Shown here: positions 37,769-49,481 of the stretch, in pieces
How positions within the stretch are numbered: the first letter of the stretch is position 1
How the letters are laid out: the number at the start of each line of letters is the position of its first letter
NCBI GenBank assembly: GCA_026005175.1
Contig: BPKO01000002.1
Coordinates: 32,501 to 96,500, forward strand
Direction: 5' to 3'
Length of the DNA: 64,000 bases
Origin: Candidatus Tectimicrobiota bacterium
GTDB lineage: Bacteria; Tectomicrobia; Entotheonellia; Entotheonellales; Entotheonellaceae
The notes under the pieces: model-generated
What the model was told of the DNA's origin: nothing
What the model saw: the letters and a program-made list of their open reading frames with translations, nothing else
Databases searched by the model: none
Position numbers and translations under genes: made by a program

Positions 37769-38893
37769 ATGCAGCACAACGTGGAATGGAAAGAGATCCC
37801 ACCGCAACGCTTGCCGCAGCTACAGGAGGTCTTCTCCCGCCACGTGCAGGCGCTGGCCGAGCAGGTGGCCGATTTTCCTCCGGATGCCGTGTACCTGCAC
37901 GCCGTGGTTGCCCAGCACCCGCAGCGGCCGCTCGCCCGTGTAGGACTGACCCTGCACCTGCCCAAGCGCGTGCTGTCGGCCCGCGAAGAGCGCGACGACG
38001 TAGAGACCGCCTTGCATGAGGCCTTTGCCGAACTCGAGCGCCAGCTGGCAAAACACAAGGCCTTCCTGCGCCAGGAGCACCTCTGGCGGCGGCCGGCCCG
38101 GCGGCAGGCGCTGCGGGAGCGGCTCAAGCTGGAGTCAGTGCCGCTTGCCGAGCGCGAGCGCGCCTTGCTCAACGTCCTCATTCAGCAGCACCTGCACAAG
38201 CTTTACAACTTTGCCCGCCGCGAAATTGCCGTGCTGCAAGCCACGGGCGACTTGCTTCCGGGCGACCTCACCCCCGAGGAGGTGGTAGACGCGGTGGTGC
38301 TGCGCGCCGCGCGCGAGCTGCACACGCGGCCGCCGCGCCTGGAGGGAGACCGCTGGCTGCTGCGCCTTGCCGTCGAGGTACTGCGCAGCGAAGTGCGGCG
38401 GCGCCGGGCAGAACGGGCGGCGGCGCTGCACCTCGAGCAGCCAGCGCCGCCCGATAGCCAGACCTCTGACGACGAAATCTACGCATTTTACCAACCCGAC
38501 GAAAAGCTGCGGCTGGAAGACCTGGTTCCCGACCCCTATATGCCCACCCCGGAGGAAGTGGTGGCCAGTCGTGACTTGCAGCGCTACCTCAACCAGACGC
38601 TGGCCATGCTGCCCGCCACCTGGCGGCAGGCGTTTGTGTTGCACGACATCGAGGGGTGCACGGTGGCCGAAACGGCCCACATCCTGGACGTGTCCGAGGA
38701 AGAAGTGCGGCAGGCCTTAGACCACGCCCACGCCTTCCTGCGCCAGAAGCTGGCCGAAGCGGAGCTCCAGCCGGCCCCGGGGAGGACCATCACCGCCGAG
38801 CAGTTTTTTGCCAGCACCGCCCAAGTCGAGGTGCCAGAGGCCTACCGTACTGCCCTCGAAGACCGGCTGCGCCCTTCGTCAGAGGCGGGGTAG
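37769..38893 (+). CDS. RaiA/HPF-like domain fused to sigma-70-like regions
   Basis: This 374-residue protein joins two normally separate modules. Residues 1 to about 102 resemble the ribosome-hibernation factor RaiA/HPF, especially ARVGLTLHLPKRVLSAREER and ALHEAFAELERQLAKHKAFL. Residues about 130-205 look like sigma region 2 (LHKLYNFARREIAVLQATGD, LTPEEVVDAVVLRAAREL). Residues about 278-340 are a clear sigma region 4 helix-turn-helix (LPATWRQAFVLHDIEGCTVA, ETAHILDVSEEEVRQALDHA). It may couple ribosome state to transcription, or the sigma part may be a protein-interaction or RNA-binding module; both are inference. It converges with the proteostasis island. Confidence 0.75.
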   Translation: MQHNVEWKEIPPQRLPQLQEVFSRHVQALAEQVADFPPDAVYLHAVVAQHPQRPLARVGLTLHLPKRVLSAREERDDVETALHEAFAELERQLAKHKAFLRQEHLWRRPARRQALRERLKLESVPLAERERALLNVLIQQHLHKLYNFARREIAVLQATGDLLPGDLTPEEVVDAVVLRAARELHTRPPRLEGDRWLLRLAVEVLRSEVRRRRAERAAALHLEQPAPPDSQTSDDEIYAFYQPDEKLRLEDLVPDPYMPTPEEVVASRDLQRYLNQTLAMLPATWRQAFVLHDIEGCTVAETAHILDVSEEEVRQALDHAHAFLRQKLAEAELQPAPGRTITAEQFFASTAQVEVPEAYRTALEDRLRPSSEAG

Positions 38894-39174
38894 GGGGTGG
38901 CCGCCACAGATGGCGCGGCCTCGTGGTTGCTCACCAGCGGCGGTGGGGTCTCTGGAAGGCGAAAGTAAGGACAGGCGGTGTACTCGCCAAAGCAGTAGCG
39001 CGCCTGGTGCGCTTTCTCGATGGCGACGGGGGAAAGCGCCCCGCGCAGCAGGCGCCAGCTCCAGCGCCAGCGCAGGCGGGCATAGCAGGCGTTGCGCCGG
39101 TGGGGCATGGGATAAAAAGTGCGGTCGTTGTTGCGTTCGCCAAGAAAGGGACAGACGTGCTCGGGCGCGCTCAT
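38842..39174 (-). CDS. Small four-Cys protein, function unknown
   Basis: This 110-residue protein begins MSAPEHVCPFLGERNNDRTF and has the spaced pattern CPFLG...P..RRNACYAR...QARYCFGEYTACPYF, a four-Cys arrangement seen in small proteins of several phyla and likely to bind a metal. The start overlaps the stop of the zinc-ribbon gene (ATGA at 39174-39171), so the two are coupled. The 3' end overlaps the RaiA/sigma gene by 52 bases in convergent orientation; the last 40 residues look low-complexity. Confidence 0.6.
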   Translation of the reverse strand: MSAPEHVCPFLGERNNDRTFYPMPHRRNACYARLRWRWSWRLLRGALSPVAIEKAHQARYCFGEYTACPYFRLPETPPPLVSNHEAAPSVAATPYPASDEGRSRSSRAVR

Positions 39175-39374
39175 CGTCCCGCTCCTTCTCGATGGTGCCC
39201 GCCAGCTTCCGCCGCGGCCGGCCGCGGGGCCTGGCGGTCCGCAGCCGTTGCCGCCGTTTCCAAGGGGGCTCCGGGATCGTAGGGCCTTTGGCAAATGTGG
39301 CAGACGCGGGGGCGGCCGGGATGGGCCGGCGCGGGAAGGGTGAAGAGCTTACAGTAGCGGCACCAGCGTTTCAT
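39171..39374 (-). CDS. Small zinc-ribbon protein
   Basis: This 67-residue protein begins MKRWCRYCKLFTLPAPAHPG and has two CxxC knuckles (CRYC and CHIC, in RPRVCHICQRPYDPG), typical of a zinc ribbon. The rest is a low-complexity Ala/Arg-rich tail. It overlaps the stop of the protease gene upstream (ATGA at 39374-39371) and the start of the four-Cys gene downstream, forming a tightly coupled trio at the end of the proteostasis island. Confidence 0.6.
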   Translation of the reverse strand: MKRWCRYCKLFTLPAPAHPGRPRVCHICQRPYDPGAPLETAATAADRQAPRPAAAEAGGHHREGAGR

Positions 39375-40228
39375 GGCGCTTCCCCCAGCACGTCGTGCAT
39401 CCGGCGCCCCGAGTTGCCCGAGCGCCGCGGAATAGGCAAGTACTCCACGGAAGGCGAGCGCCGCACCGGCTGGGGAAACAGGCGCATGAGCTGGAGCACT
39501 TCCTTGGGCATGTCGGCGCTCACCGGCAGGCCAAGCTGCTGGGCCATGGTAAAGGTGATGGGGTAGTCGTGCGTCCAGGTGCCTTCGGAAAGCAAGCGCG
39601 CCAGCTGCTCGGCCTTCTCTTCCGGGTAGCGGTCGCCAAGGAGCTCGCGCACGCTCTCGCGCACTTGGGCAATCGCCTTTTCGGCCTGATCGGCGAGAAT
39701 CAGCGTCTGGTCGTCCAGCTCGGCCACCGGCTTGCGGGCCACGGCTTTGAGGATCGAAGCGGCCGGAAACTGCCCCAGCTGCGGATCGACGGGTCCGAGC
39801 ACCGAGTGGCGGCACATGACGATTTCGTCTGCAGCCAGGGCGATCAGCGTGCCGCCCGACATGGCGTAGTGCGGCACGAACACCGTCACTTTGGCCGGAT
39901 GGTCTTTGATGGCGCGGGCGATCTGCAGCGAAGCCAGCACCAGCCCCCCAGGGGTATGCAAGATCAGGTCGATGGGCACGTCCTTGTCGGTCATCTGCAC
40001 GGCACGCAGGACTTCTTCGGAGTCGTTGACATCGATGAAGCGAAAGACGGGAAAGCCCAGCAGGCTCATCGTTTCCTGCCGGTGCACGAGAAGGATCACC
40101 CGCGAGTTGCGCTGCCGCTCGAGGCGTGCCAGCATCCGCTGCCGTGCCGCTTCCAGCATTTTCTGGCGCAGAATCGGCTGCAGGGCGGAGATCATGAAGA
40201 ACAGCCAGAAAACGTCCAAAGGTCCCAT
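39371..40228 (-). CDS. Membrane-anchored ClpP/SppA-fold serine protease (SDH proteinase family)
   Basis: This 285-residue protein starts with a hydrophobic anchor (MGPLDVFWLFFMISALQPIL) and a helical linker. Its crotonase-like core has LILHTPGGLVLASLQIARAI and the putative nucleophile Ser in VPHYAMSGGTLIALAADEIV, followed by GPVDPQLGQFPAASI and THDYPITFTMAQQLGLPV. This matches the serine dehydrogenase proteinase (PF01972-type) group related to ClpP and SppA. The anchor suggests degradation at the membrane. It follows the rhomboid protease gene by 21 bases. Confidence 0.85.
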   Translation of the reverse strand: MGPLDVFWLFFMISALQPILRQKMLEAARQRMLARLERQRNSRVILLVHRQETMSLLGFPVFRFIDVNDSEEVLRAVQMTDKDVPIDLILHTPGGLVLASLQIARAIKDHPAKVTVFVPHYAMSGGTLIALAADEIVMCRHSVLGPVDPQLGQFPAASILKAVARKPVAELDDQTLILADQAEKAIAQVRESVRELLGDRYPEEKAEQLARLLSEGTWTHDYPITFTMAQQLGLPVSADMPKEVLQLMRLFPQPVRRSPSVEYLPIPRRSGNSGRRMHDVLGEAP

Positions 40229-40249
40229 GGGTGTCTCCCTTTGTCGCGC

Positions 40250-40978
40250 TTACCACCGCATGAAGGCCCGCTCGATGTCGTACTCGTCGTCCTGAAAGGG
40301 ACGCCGAGGGGGTACGAAGAACGGGCGCAGGGCGATGCCGGCGGCAAAGCCGCCGATGTGGGCCCACCAGGCAATCCCGCCCACTTGCCCGGCGGCGGCC
40401 AGCGACAGCACGCCGCTAAAGAGCTGACTCACAAACCACATCCCTAGATAGAACACGGCCGGAATTTCGACAAAGAACGGCCAGAAAAAGACCGGCACCA
40501 GGGCAATGATACGTGAGTGGGGGAAGAGCAGAAAGTATGCTCCCATAACGCCGGAAATGGCTCCGGAGGCGCCCACGGTGGGCAGCGTGGAGTGGGGGTT
40601 GGTTAGCCAGTGCACCAGGCCGGCGGCCAGGCCGCAGAGAAGGTAAAAGAGCAAAAAGCGCAAAGGGCCCATGCGGTCTTCGACGTTGTCGCCGAAGATC
40701 CACAGCGTCCACATGTTGCTCAGGAAGTGCAGCCAGCCACCGTGCAGAAACATGCTGGTCAGAAACGGCCAGTAGTCGTCCAGGGGAAGTCCAAAGACCA
40801 CCGCCCACTCGGGATGCGTGTAGCGCGCCGGCACCAAGCCGAAGCGGTAGAAAAAGGCTTCCAGCTCTGCTTCGGACAGCCCCAGCTCGTAGAGAAAGAC
40901 CAGGGTGTTGGCGGCAATCAGCAGCCAGACCATAAGCGGCGGCTGGCGGCTGGGAATGGTGTCTTTGACCGGAAACAC
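40250..40978 (-). CDS. Rhomboid family intramembrane serine protease
   Basis: This 242-residue protein has six or more hydrophobic segments. The catalytic Ser is in TVGASGAISGVMGAYFLLFP and the catalytic His in WWAHIGGFAAGIALRP; upstream are TSMFLHGGWLHFLSNMWTLW and the WR-like loop region. Rhomboids cleave transmembrane substrates. GTG 40978 is chosen because AGGAGAAGGGG lies directly upstream; the frame is open further. It is followed by the SDH-type protease, giving two membrane proteases in a row. Confidence 0.9.
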   Translation of the reverse strand: MFPVKDTIPSRQPPLMVWLLIAANTLVFLYELGLSEAELEAFFYRFGLVPARYTHPEWAVVFGLPLDDYWPFLTSMFLHGGWLHFLSNMWTLWIFGDNVEDRMGPLRFLLFYLLCGLAAGLVHWLTNPHSTLPTVGASGAISGVMGAYFLLFPHSRIIALVPVFFWPFFVEIPAVFYLGMWFVSQLFSGVLSLAAAGQVGGIAWWAHIGGFAAGIALRPFFVPPRRPFQDDEYDIERAFMRW

Positions 40979-41011
40979 CCCCCCTTCTCCTGGAAAGGCT
41001 CCTTGCAACGA

Positions 41012-41039
41012 GGCGGGGCACACCGCGGTGTGCCCCGCC
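41012..41039. other. Perfect 28-bp palindrome between clpB and the rhomboid gene
   Basis: The 28 bases are identical to their own reverse complement, centred on CCGCGG; each arm is GGCGGGGCACACCG. It lies 41 bases past the clpB stop and about 34 bases before the rhomboid start on the minus strand. It lacks a T-run. It could stabilise or attenuate the transcript or bind a dimeric protein. Confidence 0.7.
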
Positions 41040-41080
41040 GCGGGTTGCCAGGGCAAGCGGATGCAGAACCGCCTGCGCCC

Positions 41081-43756
<2,676 letters not shown>

Positions 43757-43761
43757 GGTTC

Positions 43762-44095
43762 TCACCTCCGCTGTTCTTCACGTGGCTGCATGGCGTAGGC
43801 TTGCAGCTGTTGCACGCGAGCTTCGAGTTCTTCGATGCGCTCGAGCAGATCCAAAATCAGCCCGGCAGCGCTGTAGTTAATGCCCAGGTCCCGCCCGCAG
43901 GCGCAGCACGCGGCGGATTTTGAGTGTGACCTCGGGCGGAAACAACTCGGCATAGCCCTCGGCCGGGTCGATCACCCCCAAAGCCACCAGACGCTGCACC
44001 AGCAGCGGGTGGAGGCCGCAGCGTGCTGCCACTTCCTCCAGGGTCAGAAGGTTCCACGGCCGCTGCCGGGGCACCAGACAGGCGATCCGCGTCAT
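43762..44095 (-). CDS. cbpM: CbpM-like chaperone modulator (MerR-type HTH), one frameshift
   Basis: It starts [20 protein letters not shown], with [20 protein letters not shown] forming a MerR-type helix-turn-helix, then [13 protein letters not shown]. One extra G near 43900 breaks the frame; the other frame continues [20 protein letters not shown] and a coiled coil [13 protein letters not shown]. This is the layout of CbpM, a specific inhibitor of CbpA-type DnaJ proteins, and it directly follows the dnaJ/cbpA-like gene, as in the classic cbpA-cbpM pair. Restored length is about 110 residues. Confidence 0.82.
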
Positions 44096-44110
44096 CGTCT
44101 CTCCCTCCCC

Positions 44111-45059
44111 TCAGCGCGGGCGTGGCTTGAAGTGCGACACCCGGGGCCAGCTCGGCAAAGAGCCGCGCTTCTTCGGGCGTGAGCTGCTCGGGCACGACGA
44201 TTTTGAGCTCAGCGTAAAGGTCCCCCGGCCCCGTGCGCGGATCGGGAAAGCCCTTGCCGCGCAGGCGGATCTTGCGTCCAGAGGAAGAGCCGGGCGGGAT
44301 CTTCACGCTCACCGCCCCTTCCAGGGTGGGCAAGGTAATCTCCGCGCCCAGGGCCGCCTCCCACGGGGTAATGGGCACTGTGGTGTAGAGATCCTTGCCT
44401 TCGAGGCGGAACGTGGGATGCGGCAGCAGCTCGACCACGAGGTAGAGGTCGCCCGGCGGTGCCCCGCCCGTTCCCGGTCCGCCTTGCCCGGCCAGGCGGA
44501 TGCGCTGGCCAGGCCGCACCCCTTTGGGGATGGTAACCATGAGCGTCTTGCTCTGGCCGGTGACGGGATCGGTGAGCGAGATCTCTCGCTGGCCGCCGCG
44601 CGCGGCTTCTTCCAGGGTAAGCGCCAGGCGGGCTTCTCGGTCCTCGCCCCGCGCCCACCCACTCCCACTGCCAGCCGCGGGGTCCGGCACCGCGGCCGGC
44701 CCGGCGCCCGCCGGTACCAAAGAGCTGCTCGAAGAGCGAGCCAAACCCGGAGAAGAGGTCTTCGGCGCCGGCGCCGCGGCCCCACATCGAACCACACCTC
44801 TTCGTAGCCCGGTGGTGGGGTGCCGCCTTCCTGCGCTGCTTTCCAGGCTGCCCCGTAGCGGTCGTACTTGGCGCGCTTTTTCGGGATCCTTGAGCACCTC
44901 GTAGGCTTCGCCGATTTCTTTAAACTTTTCCTCGGCGCCCGGATCCTTGTTCACGTCCGGGTGGTACTTGCGCGCCAGCTTGCGGTATGCCCGGTGGATC
45001 TCTTCCTGGGTGGCGTTCCTTGGCACCCCCAAGATGGCGTAGTAGTCCTTGAAAGCCAT
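44111..45059 (-). CDS. dnaJ: DnaJ/CbpA-type co-chaperone, several frameshifts
   Basis: The J domain is intact ([20 protein letters not shown], with HPD in [20 protein letters not shown]). The Gly/Phe linker (about 44,700-44,880) is broken by at least two indels. The C-terminal peptide-binding domains read [40 protein letters not shown] and [20 protein letters not shown]. No CxxCxGxG zinc fingers are present, so it is CbpA-type. A last indel near 44,143 hides the natural end VSHFKPRPR and TGA at 44,113-44,111. It lies between dnaK and cbpM. Confidence 0.87.
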
Positions 45060-45113
45060 GCCTGCTCTCCTCGGGAGCCGCGCTTTGCAGCGTCACCGTG
45101 CGCTCGGGGGCCA

Positions 45114-45144
45114 GACCCCCACCCCGGGCGAAGGGGCGGGGGTC
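45114..45144 (-). other. G+C-rich stem-loop between dnaK and dnaJ
   Basis: Two 12-base arms (GACCCCCGCCCC and GGGGTGGGGGTC on the minus strand) pair with one G-U around a seven-base loop, in the 93-base dnaK-dnaJ spacer. It may set the dnaK:dnaJ transcript ratio by attenuation or mRNA protection. No T-run follows. Confidence 0.45.
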
Positions 45145-45152
45145 GCCAGGCG

Positions 45153-47027
45153 TCACTTCTTCTCGGTAAAGTCGGCATCCACCACGTCTTCGCCGCCCGC
45201 GCTGCGGCTGCCGGCGGCCGCACCCGCCCGCCGGTAAGCAGAAGCACTGAGCATGTGCAGCATCTGCTCCAAGTCGCTGGCCAACTCGCGGATACGGGAG
45301 ACCGGCGCGTTCTCTTTTAGTGCCGTGCGCACGTCGGCCACCAGCTGTTCGGCACGCGCCTTTTCGTGCAGCGGCACCTGCTCGCCCATCTCGCGCAGGG
45401 TGCGCTCTACCTGGTAAGCCAGGGAGTCGGCGTGGTTGCGCAGCTCGATCTCCTCGCGCCGCGCCTTGTCTTCGGCCGCATGCGCCTCGGCTTCGCGGAT
45501 CATGCGTTCGATCTCGCTCTTGTCGAGGTTGGTGCTCCCCGAGATGGTGATTTTCTGCTCCTTGCCCGTGTCCTTATCGCGGGCGGTGACGTTGAGGATG
45601 CCGTTGGCATCGATGTCGAACGTCACCTCGATTTGCGGCACGCCGCGCGGTGCCGGCCGGATGCCTTCGAGCCGGAAGCGGCCAAGCATGCGGTTGTCTT
45701 TGGCCAGCTCGCGCTCGCCTTGCAGCACCACGATGTCTACCGCCGTCTGGTTGTCCTCGGCGGTGGTGAAGATTTCGGTGCGGCGTGCCGGAATGGTGGT
45801 GTTGCGCTCGATGATCTTGGTCATCACCCCACCAAGCGTCTCCACTCCCAGCGACAGCGGTGTCACGTCCAGCAGCAAGACGTCGGAGACCTCGCCCTTG
45901 ATGATCGCCGCCTGCACTGCGGCGCCCAGCGCCACCACCTCGTCGGGGTTGACGCTCATGTTGGGTTCCTTGCCGCCGGTGAGGCGCTTTACCAGCGCCT
46001 GCACGGCCGGCATGCGCGTGGCGCCGCCCACCAGGATCACCTCGTCGATGTCCTTCTCGGTGAGCTTGGCATCGGCCAGCGCTTGCTTCACCGGCCCCAG
46101 GCAGCGCTCGACCAGGTCATGGGTGAGGGCTTCGAACTTGGCCCGCGTCAGGGTCATGTTGAGGTGCTTGGGCCCGGTGGCATCGGCGGTGATAAATGGC
46201 AGGCTGATCTGCGTCTGCGCCGCGCTCGAAAGCTCGCACTTGGCCCGCTCTGCCGCCTCCACCAGCCGCTGCAAGGCCTGCGGGTCCTTGCGCAGCTCGA
46301 TGCCGTGTTCTTTCTTGAACTCCTCGGCCAGCCAGTCGACGATGCGCTTGTCGAAGTCGTCGCCACCCAGGTGGGTGTCGCCACTGGTGGCACGCACCTC
46401 GCACACCCCCTCGCCGACGTCGAGGATGGAGACGTCAAAGGTACCGCCGCCCAAGTCAAAGACCATCACCGTTTGGTGCTGCTTTTTGTCCATGCCGTAA
46501 GCCAAGGCCGCGGCAGTGGGCTCGTTGATAATGCGCAGCACGTTGAGGCCGGCGATGGTGCCGGCATCCCGCGTGGCTTGCCGCTGCGCGTCGTTGAAGT
46601 AAGCCGGCACGGTGATCACCGCCTCGGTCACCTTTTCGCCCAGGAACTTGGAGGCGTCCTCCACCAGCTTGCGCAGCACCATGGCCGACACCTCTTCCGG
46701 GGCGATGAGCTTGCCGTGCACTTCGAAGCGTACGGCGTCGTTGGGGCCGCGCACCACTTTGTAAGGCACGTTCTTGATCTCGTCCTGCACTTCGTCCCAC
46801 TTGCGGCCGATGAAGCGCTTGGCCGAGAAAATCGTGGCTTTGGGGTTAAGCACCGCCTGGCGCTTGGCGATTTGCCCCACCAGGCGCTCGCCGTCTTCTT
46901 TGAAGGCCACCACCGAGGGCGTCACCCGCCCCCCTTCGGCGTTGGGGATAATGGTCGGGCGGTCGCCCTCCATGTAAGCAATGGCCGAGTTGGTGGTTCC
47001 CAGATCGATTCCTACGGCTTTAGCCAT
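45153..47027 (-). CDS. dnaK: Chaperone protein DnaK (Hsp70)
   Basis: This 624-residue Hsp70 reads [20 protein letters not shown], with [20 protein letters not shown], the phosphate loop [16 protein letters not shown] and adenosine motif [13 protein letters not shown]. The interdomain linker [19 protein letters not shown] leads to the substrate-binding domain and lid. The C-terminus ends [12 protein letters not shown], as in normal DnaK. ATG 47027 follows GAGGAGGAAG. It is intact, unlike its neighbours, and sits between degP and dnaJ in the island. grpE is not in the window, which suggests that this may be a second, dedicated dnaK. Confidence 0.95.
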   Translation of the reverse strand: MAKAVGIDLGTTNSAIAYMEGDRPTIIPNAEGGRVTPSVVAFKEDGERLVGQIAKRQAVLNPKATIFSAKRFIGRKWDEVQDEIKNVPYKVVRGPNDAVRFEVHGKLIAPEEVSAMVLRKLVEDASKFLGEKVTEAVITVPAYFNDAQRQATRDAGTIAGLNVLRIINEPTAAALAYGMDKKQHQTVMVFDLGGGTFDVSILDVGEGVCEVRATSGDTHLGGDDFDKRIVDWLAEEFKKEHGIELRKDPQALQRLVEAAERAKCELSSAAQTQISLPFITADATGPKHLNMTLTRAKFEALTHDLVERCLGPVKQALADAKLTEKDIDEVILVGGATRMPAVQALVKRLTGGKEPNMSVNPDEVVALGAAVQAAIIKGEVSDVLLLDVTPLSLGVETLGGVMTKIIERNTTIPARRTEIFTTAEDNQTAVDIVVLQGERELAKDNRMLGRFRLEGIRPAPRGVPQIEVTFDIDANGILNVTARDKDTGKEQKITISGSTNLDKSEIERMIREAEAHAAEDKARREEIELRNHADSLAYQVERTLREMGEQVPLHEKARAEQLVADVRTALKENAPVSRIRELASDLEQMLHMLSASAYRRAGAAAGSRSAGGEDVVDADFTEKK

Positions 47028-47065
47028 ATGACTTCCTCCTCTCTGGCATCCTCGCTGTCCGTCAC

Positions 47066-48500
47066 TCAAGGCGAATGACGATGAAGTGAGTGGCCCCCGC
47101 GGTACTCGACCAGCAAGAGCACCCGCTCTTTTGACTTGGCCAGGGCTTGCAGGAACGCTTCCGTGTTGCGCACCGGGGTGCGGTTGACCTCACGGATGAG
47201 CATCCCGGGGCGCAGACCAGCCATGGCGGCGGGGCTGCCAGGCTCGACCTCGGAGACGATGACGCCCTCCGCCTCCTCGTAGCCGAAGCGCTCCGCCATC
47301 TCCGGGGTCAAGTCCTGGACAGCAAACCCGAGCCGCTCAAGGAGCTCTTCCTCAGCAGGCGCTGCCGCCATCTCTTCGGGCAGTTCGCCAATCGTCACGG
47401 TAAGCTCTAGCTGCCGGCCGTTGCGCACCACGGTCACCGTCGCTTTCGTGCCCGGCGGGGTGAGCGACACCGTGTTGCGCAGGTGGGCGGCGTCTTTGAC
47501 CAGCGTGCCGTCAAAGGCCACGATGACGTCGCCGCGTTTCAGCCCGGCCTTGTCCGCTGGCGAGTCCTTGATAACGTCGGCCACCAGCACCCCTTCGCTG
47601 CGCTCTAGCCCGAACGACTTGGCTAGGTCTTCGGTCAAGTCCTGAATGTGAACCCCCAGATAGCCGCGCACCACCTTGCCCCGGGTGATCAGCTGCTGCT
47701 GGATCACCTTGGCCATATTGATGGGAATGGCAAAGCCGATGCCCATGTAGCCACCGCTGCGGGAGAAAATGGCGGTGTTGATGCCGATGACTTCACCGCG
47801 CAGGTTGAGCAGGGGGGCCGCCCGAATTGCCGGGGTTAATGGCGGCATCGGTCTGGATGAAATCTTCGTAATCGACGATGCCCACGCGGCTGCGTCCCTT
47901 GGCGCTTACCACCCCCACGGTGACGGTGTGGACAAGGCCAAAGGGGTTACCCACCGCCACCACCCACTCGCCCACTTCCAGGGCATCGGAGTCGCCCAGG
48001 GGCAGGGTGGGCAAGTTGTCGTCTTTAATTTTGATCACCGCCACGTCCGACTTGGGGTCGGTGCCGATCAGCTTGGCTTCATACTCGCGGCCGTCGGCCA
48101 GCTTGACGGTGATGCGGTCTGCTTCCCCCACCACGTGGTGGTTGGTAAGGATGTAGCCATCTTGCGAGACAATGAAGCCCGAGCCCTGCCCCATCTGCCG
48201 GAAGCGCCGCGGCTGCTGCGGGAAGCGCCAGCGGAAGAAGCGGCGGAAGAACTCCTCGTTAAACAGATCAAACGGGTCCTCAAAAGGGCCGCGGCGCTCG
48301 ACGGTCCTCTCTACCTGGATGTAGACCACGGCCGGGATGGCCTGCTTGGCCACTTGCGTAAAAGCCTGCGACAGCTGCTGCACGGCCTCGGACTGGGCCG
48401 GCAGGGCCGCTGCCGGCCGGCCAAGGCCGGCAGCGGCCAGAACTGCCGCGGCCAGGGCCAAACAGACACGTGCCTGATGCGCGAGCCGGATCCGTTTCAT
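47066..48500 (-). CDS. degP: Periplasmic serine protease DegP/HtrA, one frameshift
   Basis: A signal peptide ([20 protein letters not shown], cleavage near ALPAQS) is followed by a trypsin-like domain with His in [15 protein letters not shown], Asp in [16 protein letters not shown] and Ser in INPGNSGGP. The frame breaks right after this motif near 47,815 (one extra base in GGGGGGCC); it resumes [20 protein letters not shown]. Two PDZ domains follow ([20 protein letters not shown] and a second starting [18 protein letters not shown]). Restored length is about 477 residues. It degrades or chaperones misfolded envelope proteins. Confidence 0.9.
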
Positions 48501-48528
48501 AGCGAGCCTTTCCTTGTTGCCTTTTGTT

Positions 48529-48999
48529 TCAGCCGCGGATTTTCACCTTGATGCGCCGTGCCTTGGCCTGCTCGGTCTTGGGCAAGGTGACGCGCAGGAC
48601 GCCGTTTTTGTACCGGGCAGTAGCGCGGTCGGCGTCTACCTCGCAGGGCAAGGGCACGGTGCGCACAAAAGCGCCGTAGCTGCGCTCGGCGTAGTAGTAG
48701 TGCCGGCCTTTTTCTTCGGCGCTGCGGCGCTTTTCGCCGCGCAGCACCAAGTAGTCGCCGGTCACTTCCACGGTGAAGTCGTCTTTGTCCAGGCCGGGAA
48801 GCTCGGCCACCACGATGACCTCGTCGTCGGTTTCCTCGAGATCAATCAGGGGTCCACCGCCGATGATCAGCGACGGCGCCCAGAATTCCTCATCCTCCGG
48901 CGCACGGCGCCGCGGCAGCCAGCGGTCCAGCACGCGGTGAATGTCGTCCCGCAGGCGCGAAAGCGCCTGTCGCCATGGAACAGGAAGCCACTGTGCCAT
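48529..48999 (-). CDS. Small heat-shock protein Hsp20 (third of three)
   Basis: This 156-residue sHSP has an alpha-crystallin domain ([20 protein letters not shown] to [12 protein letters not shown]) and a C-terminal I-K-V motif (RRIKVKIRG). The N-terminal arm is Arg/Trp-rich. sHSPs hold unfolding proteins for refolding by DnaK and ClpB, encoded downstream. It differs clearly from the other two Hsp20 copies here, so it is not a recent duplicate. Confidence 0.92.
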   Translation of the reverse strand: MAQWLPVPWRQALSRLRDDIHRVLDRWLPRRRAPEDEEFWAPSLIIGGGPLIDLEETDDEVIVVAELPGLDKDDFTVEVTGDYLVLRGEKRRSAEEKGRHYYYAERSYGAFVRTVPLPCEVDADRATARYKNGVLRVTLPKTEQAKARRIKVKIRG

Positions 49000-49056
49000 C
49001 CTCTTTCCTCCTCTGCGTGCGGCCTGGGCAGGACAGTGCCTGCCCAGGCCGAGTTG

Positions 49057-49455
49057 TTACGCCACTTTTACTTCGATCTTGCGCGGCTTGGCCTCCTCTG
49101 CCTTGGGCAGGTGGAGGGTCAAGACGCCGTGCTTGAGTTCTGCCGTAATGCGGGATTCGTCGATTTTTTCCGTGAGCTCGAACTGCCGGAAGAAGTTAAC
49201 CAGCTCGTATTCGCGGTAAATGGGGTCGGCCTGCACCGCGGGCCGCGCCCGACCGCGAATGGTCAGCACGTGGTTGTCAACGCGCACTTCCAAGTCGTCT
49301 TTGCTCACCCCTGGCAAATCGGCCATCACCACCAGTCCCTCAGGGGTCTCGTAGATGTCCACCGGCGGCGCCACGTAGCGCTCCCGCTCCCGGGTGCCTT
49401 CTGCCGTGGGCGCCACCTGCTGCGTCTGCTGGGTTGCCACCGTCCGTTCTACCAT
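49057..49455 (-). CDS. Small heat-shock protein Hsp20 (second of three)
   Basis: This 132-residue sHSP has a Gln/Thr-rich N-terminal arm (MVERTVATQQTQQVAPTAEG), an alpha-crystallin domain with VDIYETPEGLVVMADLPGVS and LKHGVLTLHLPK, and a C-terminal I-E-V motif (RKIEVKVA). ATG 49455 follows AGGAGGAAC; a longer frame adds seven residues. It lies between the other two Hsp20 genes. Confidence 0.92.
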   Translation of the reverse strand: MVERTVATQQTQQVAPTAEGTRERERYVAPPVDIYETPEGLVVMADLPGVSKDDLEVRVDNHVLTIRGRARPAVQADPIYREYELVNFFRQFELTEKIDESRITAELKHGVLTLHLPKAEEAKPRKIEVKVA

Positions 49456-49481
49456 CGCCGTTCCTCCTGTGCACAATGCGG

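Noticed and set aside
45114-45144. Intrinsic terminator between dnaK and dnaJ
   Set aside because: The stem is strong but no T-run follows, and dnaJ lies immediately downstream on the same strand; I list it only as a stem-loop.
45366-47078. Plus-strand frame of 570 codons opposite dnaK
   Set aside because: It is antisense to an intact dnaK; open frames opposite dnaK are a known artefact of its codon pattern.
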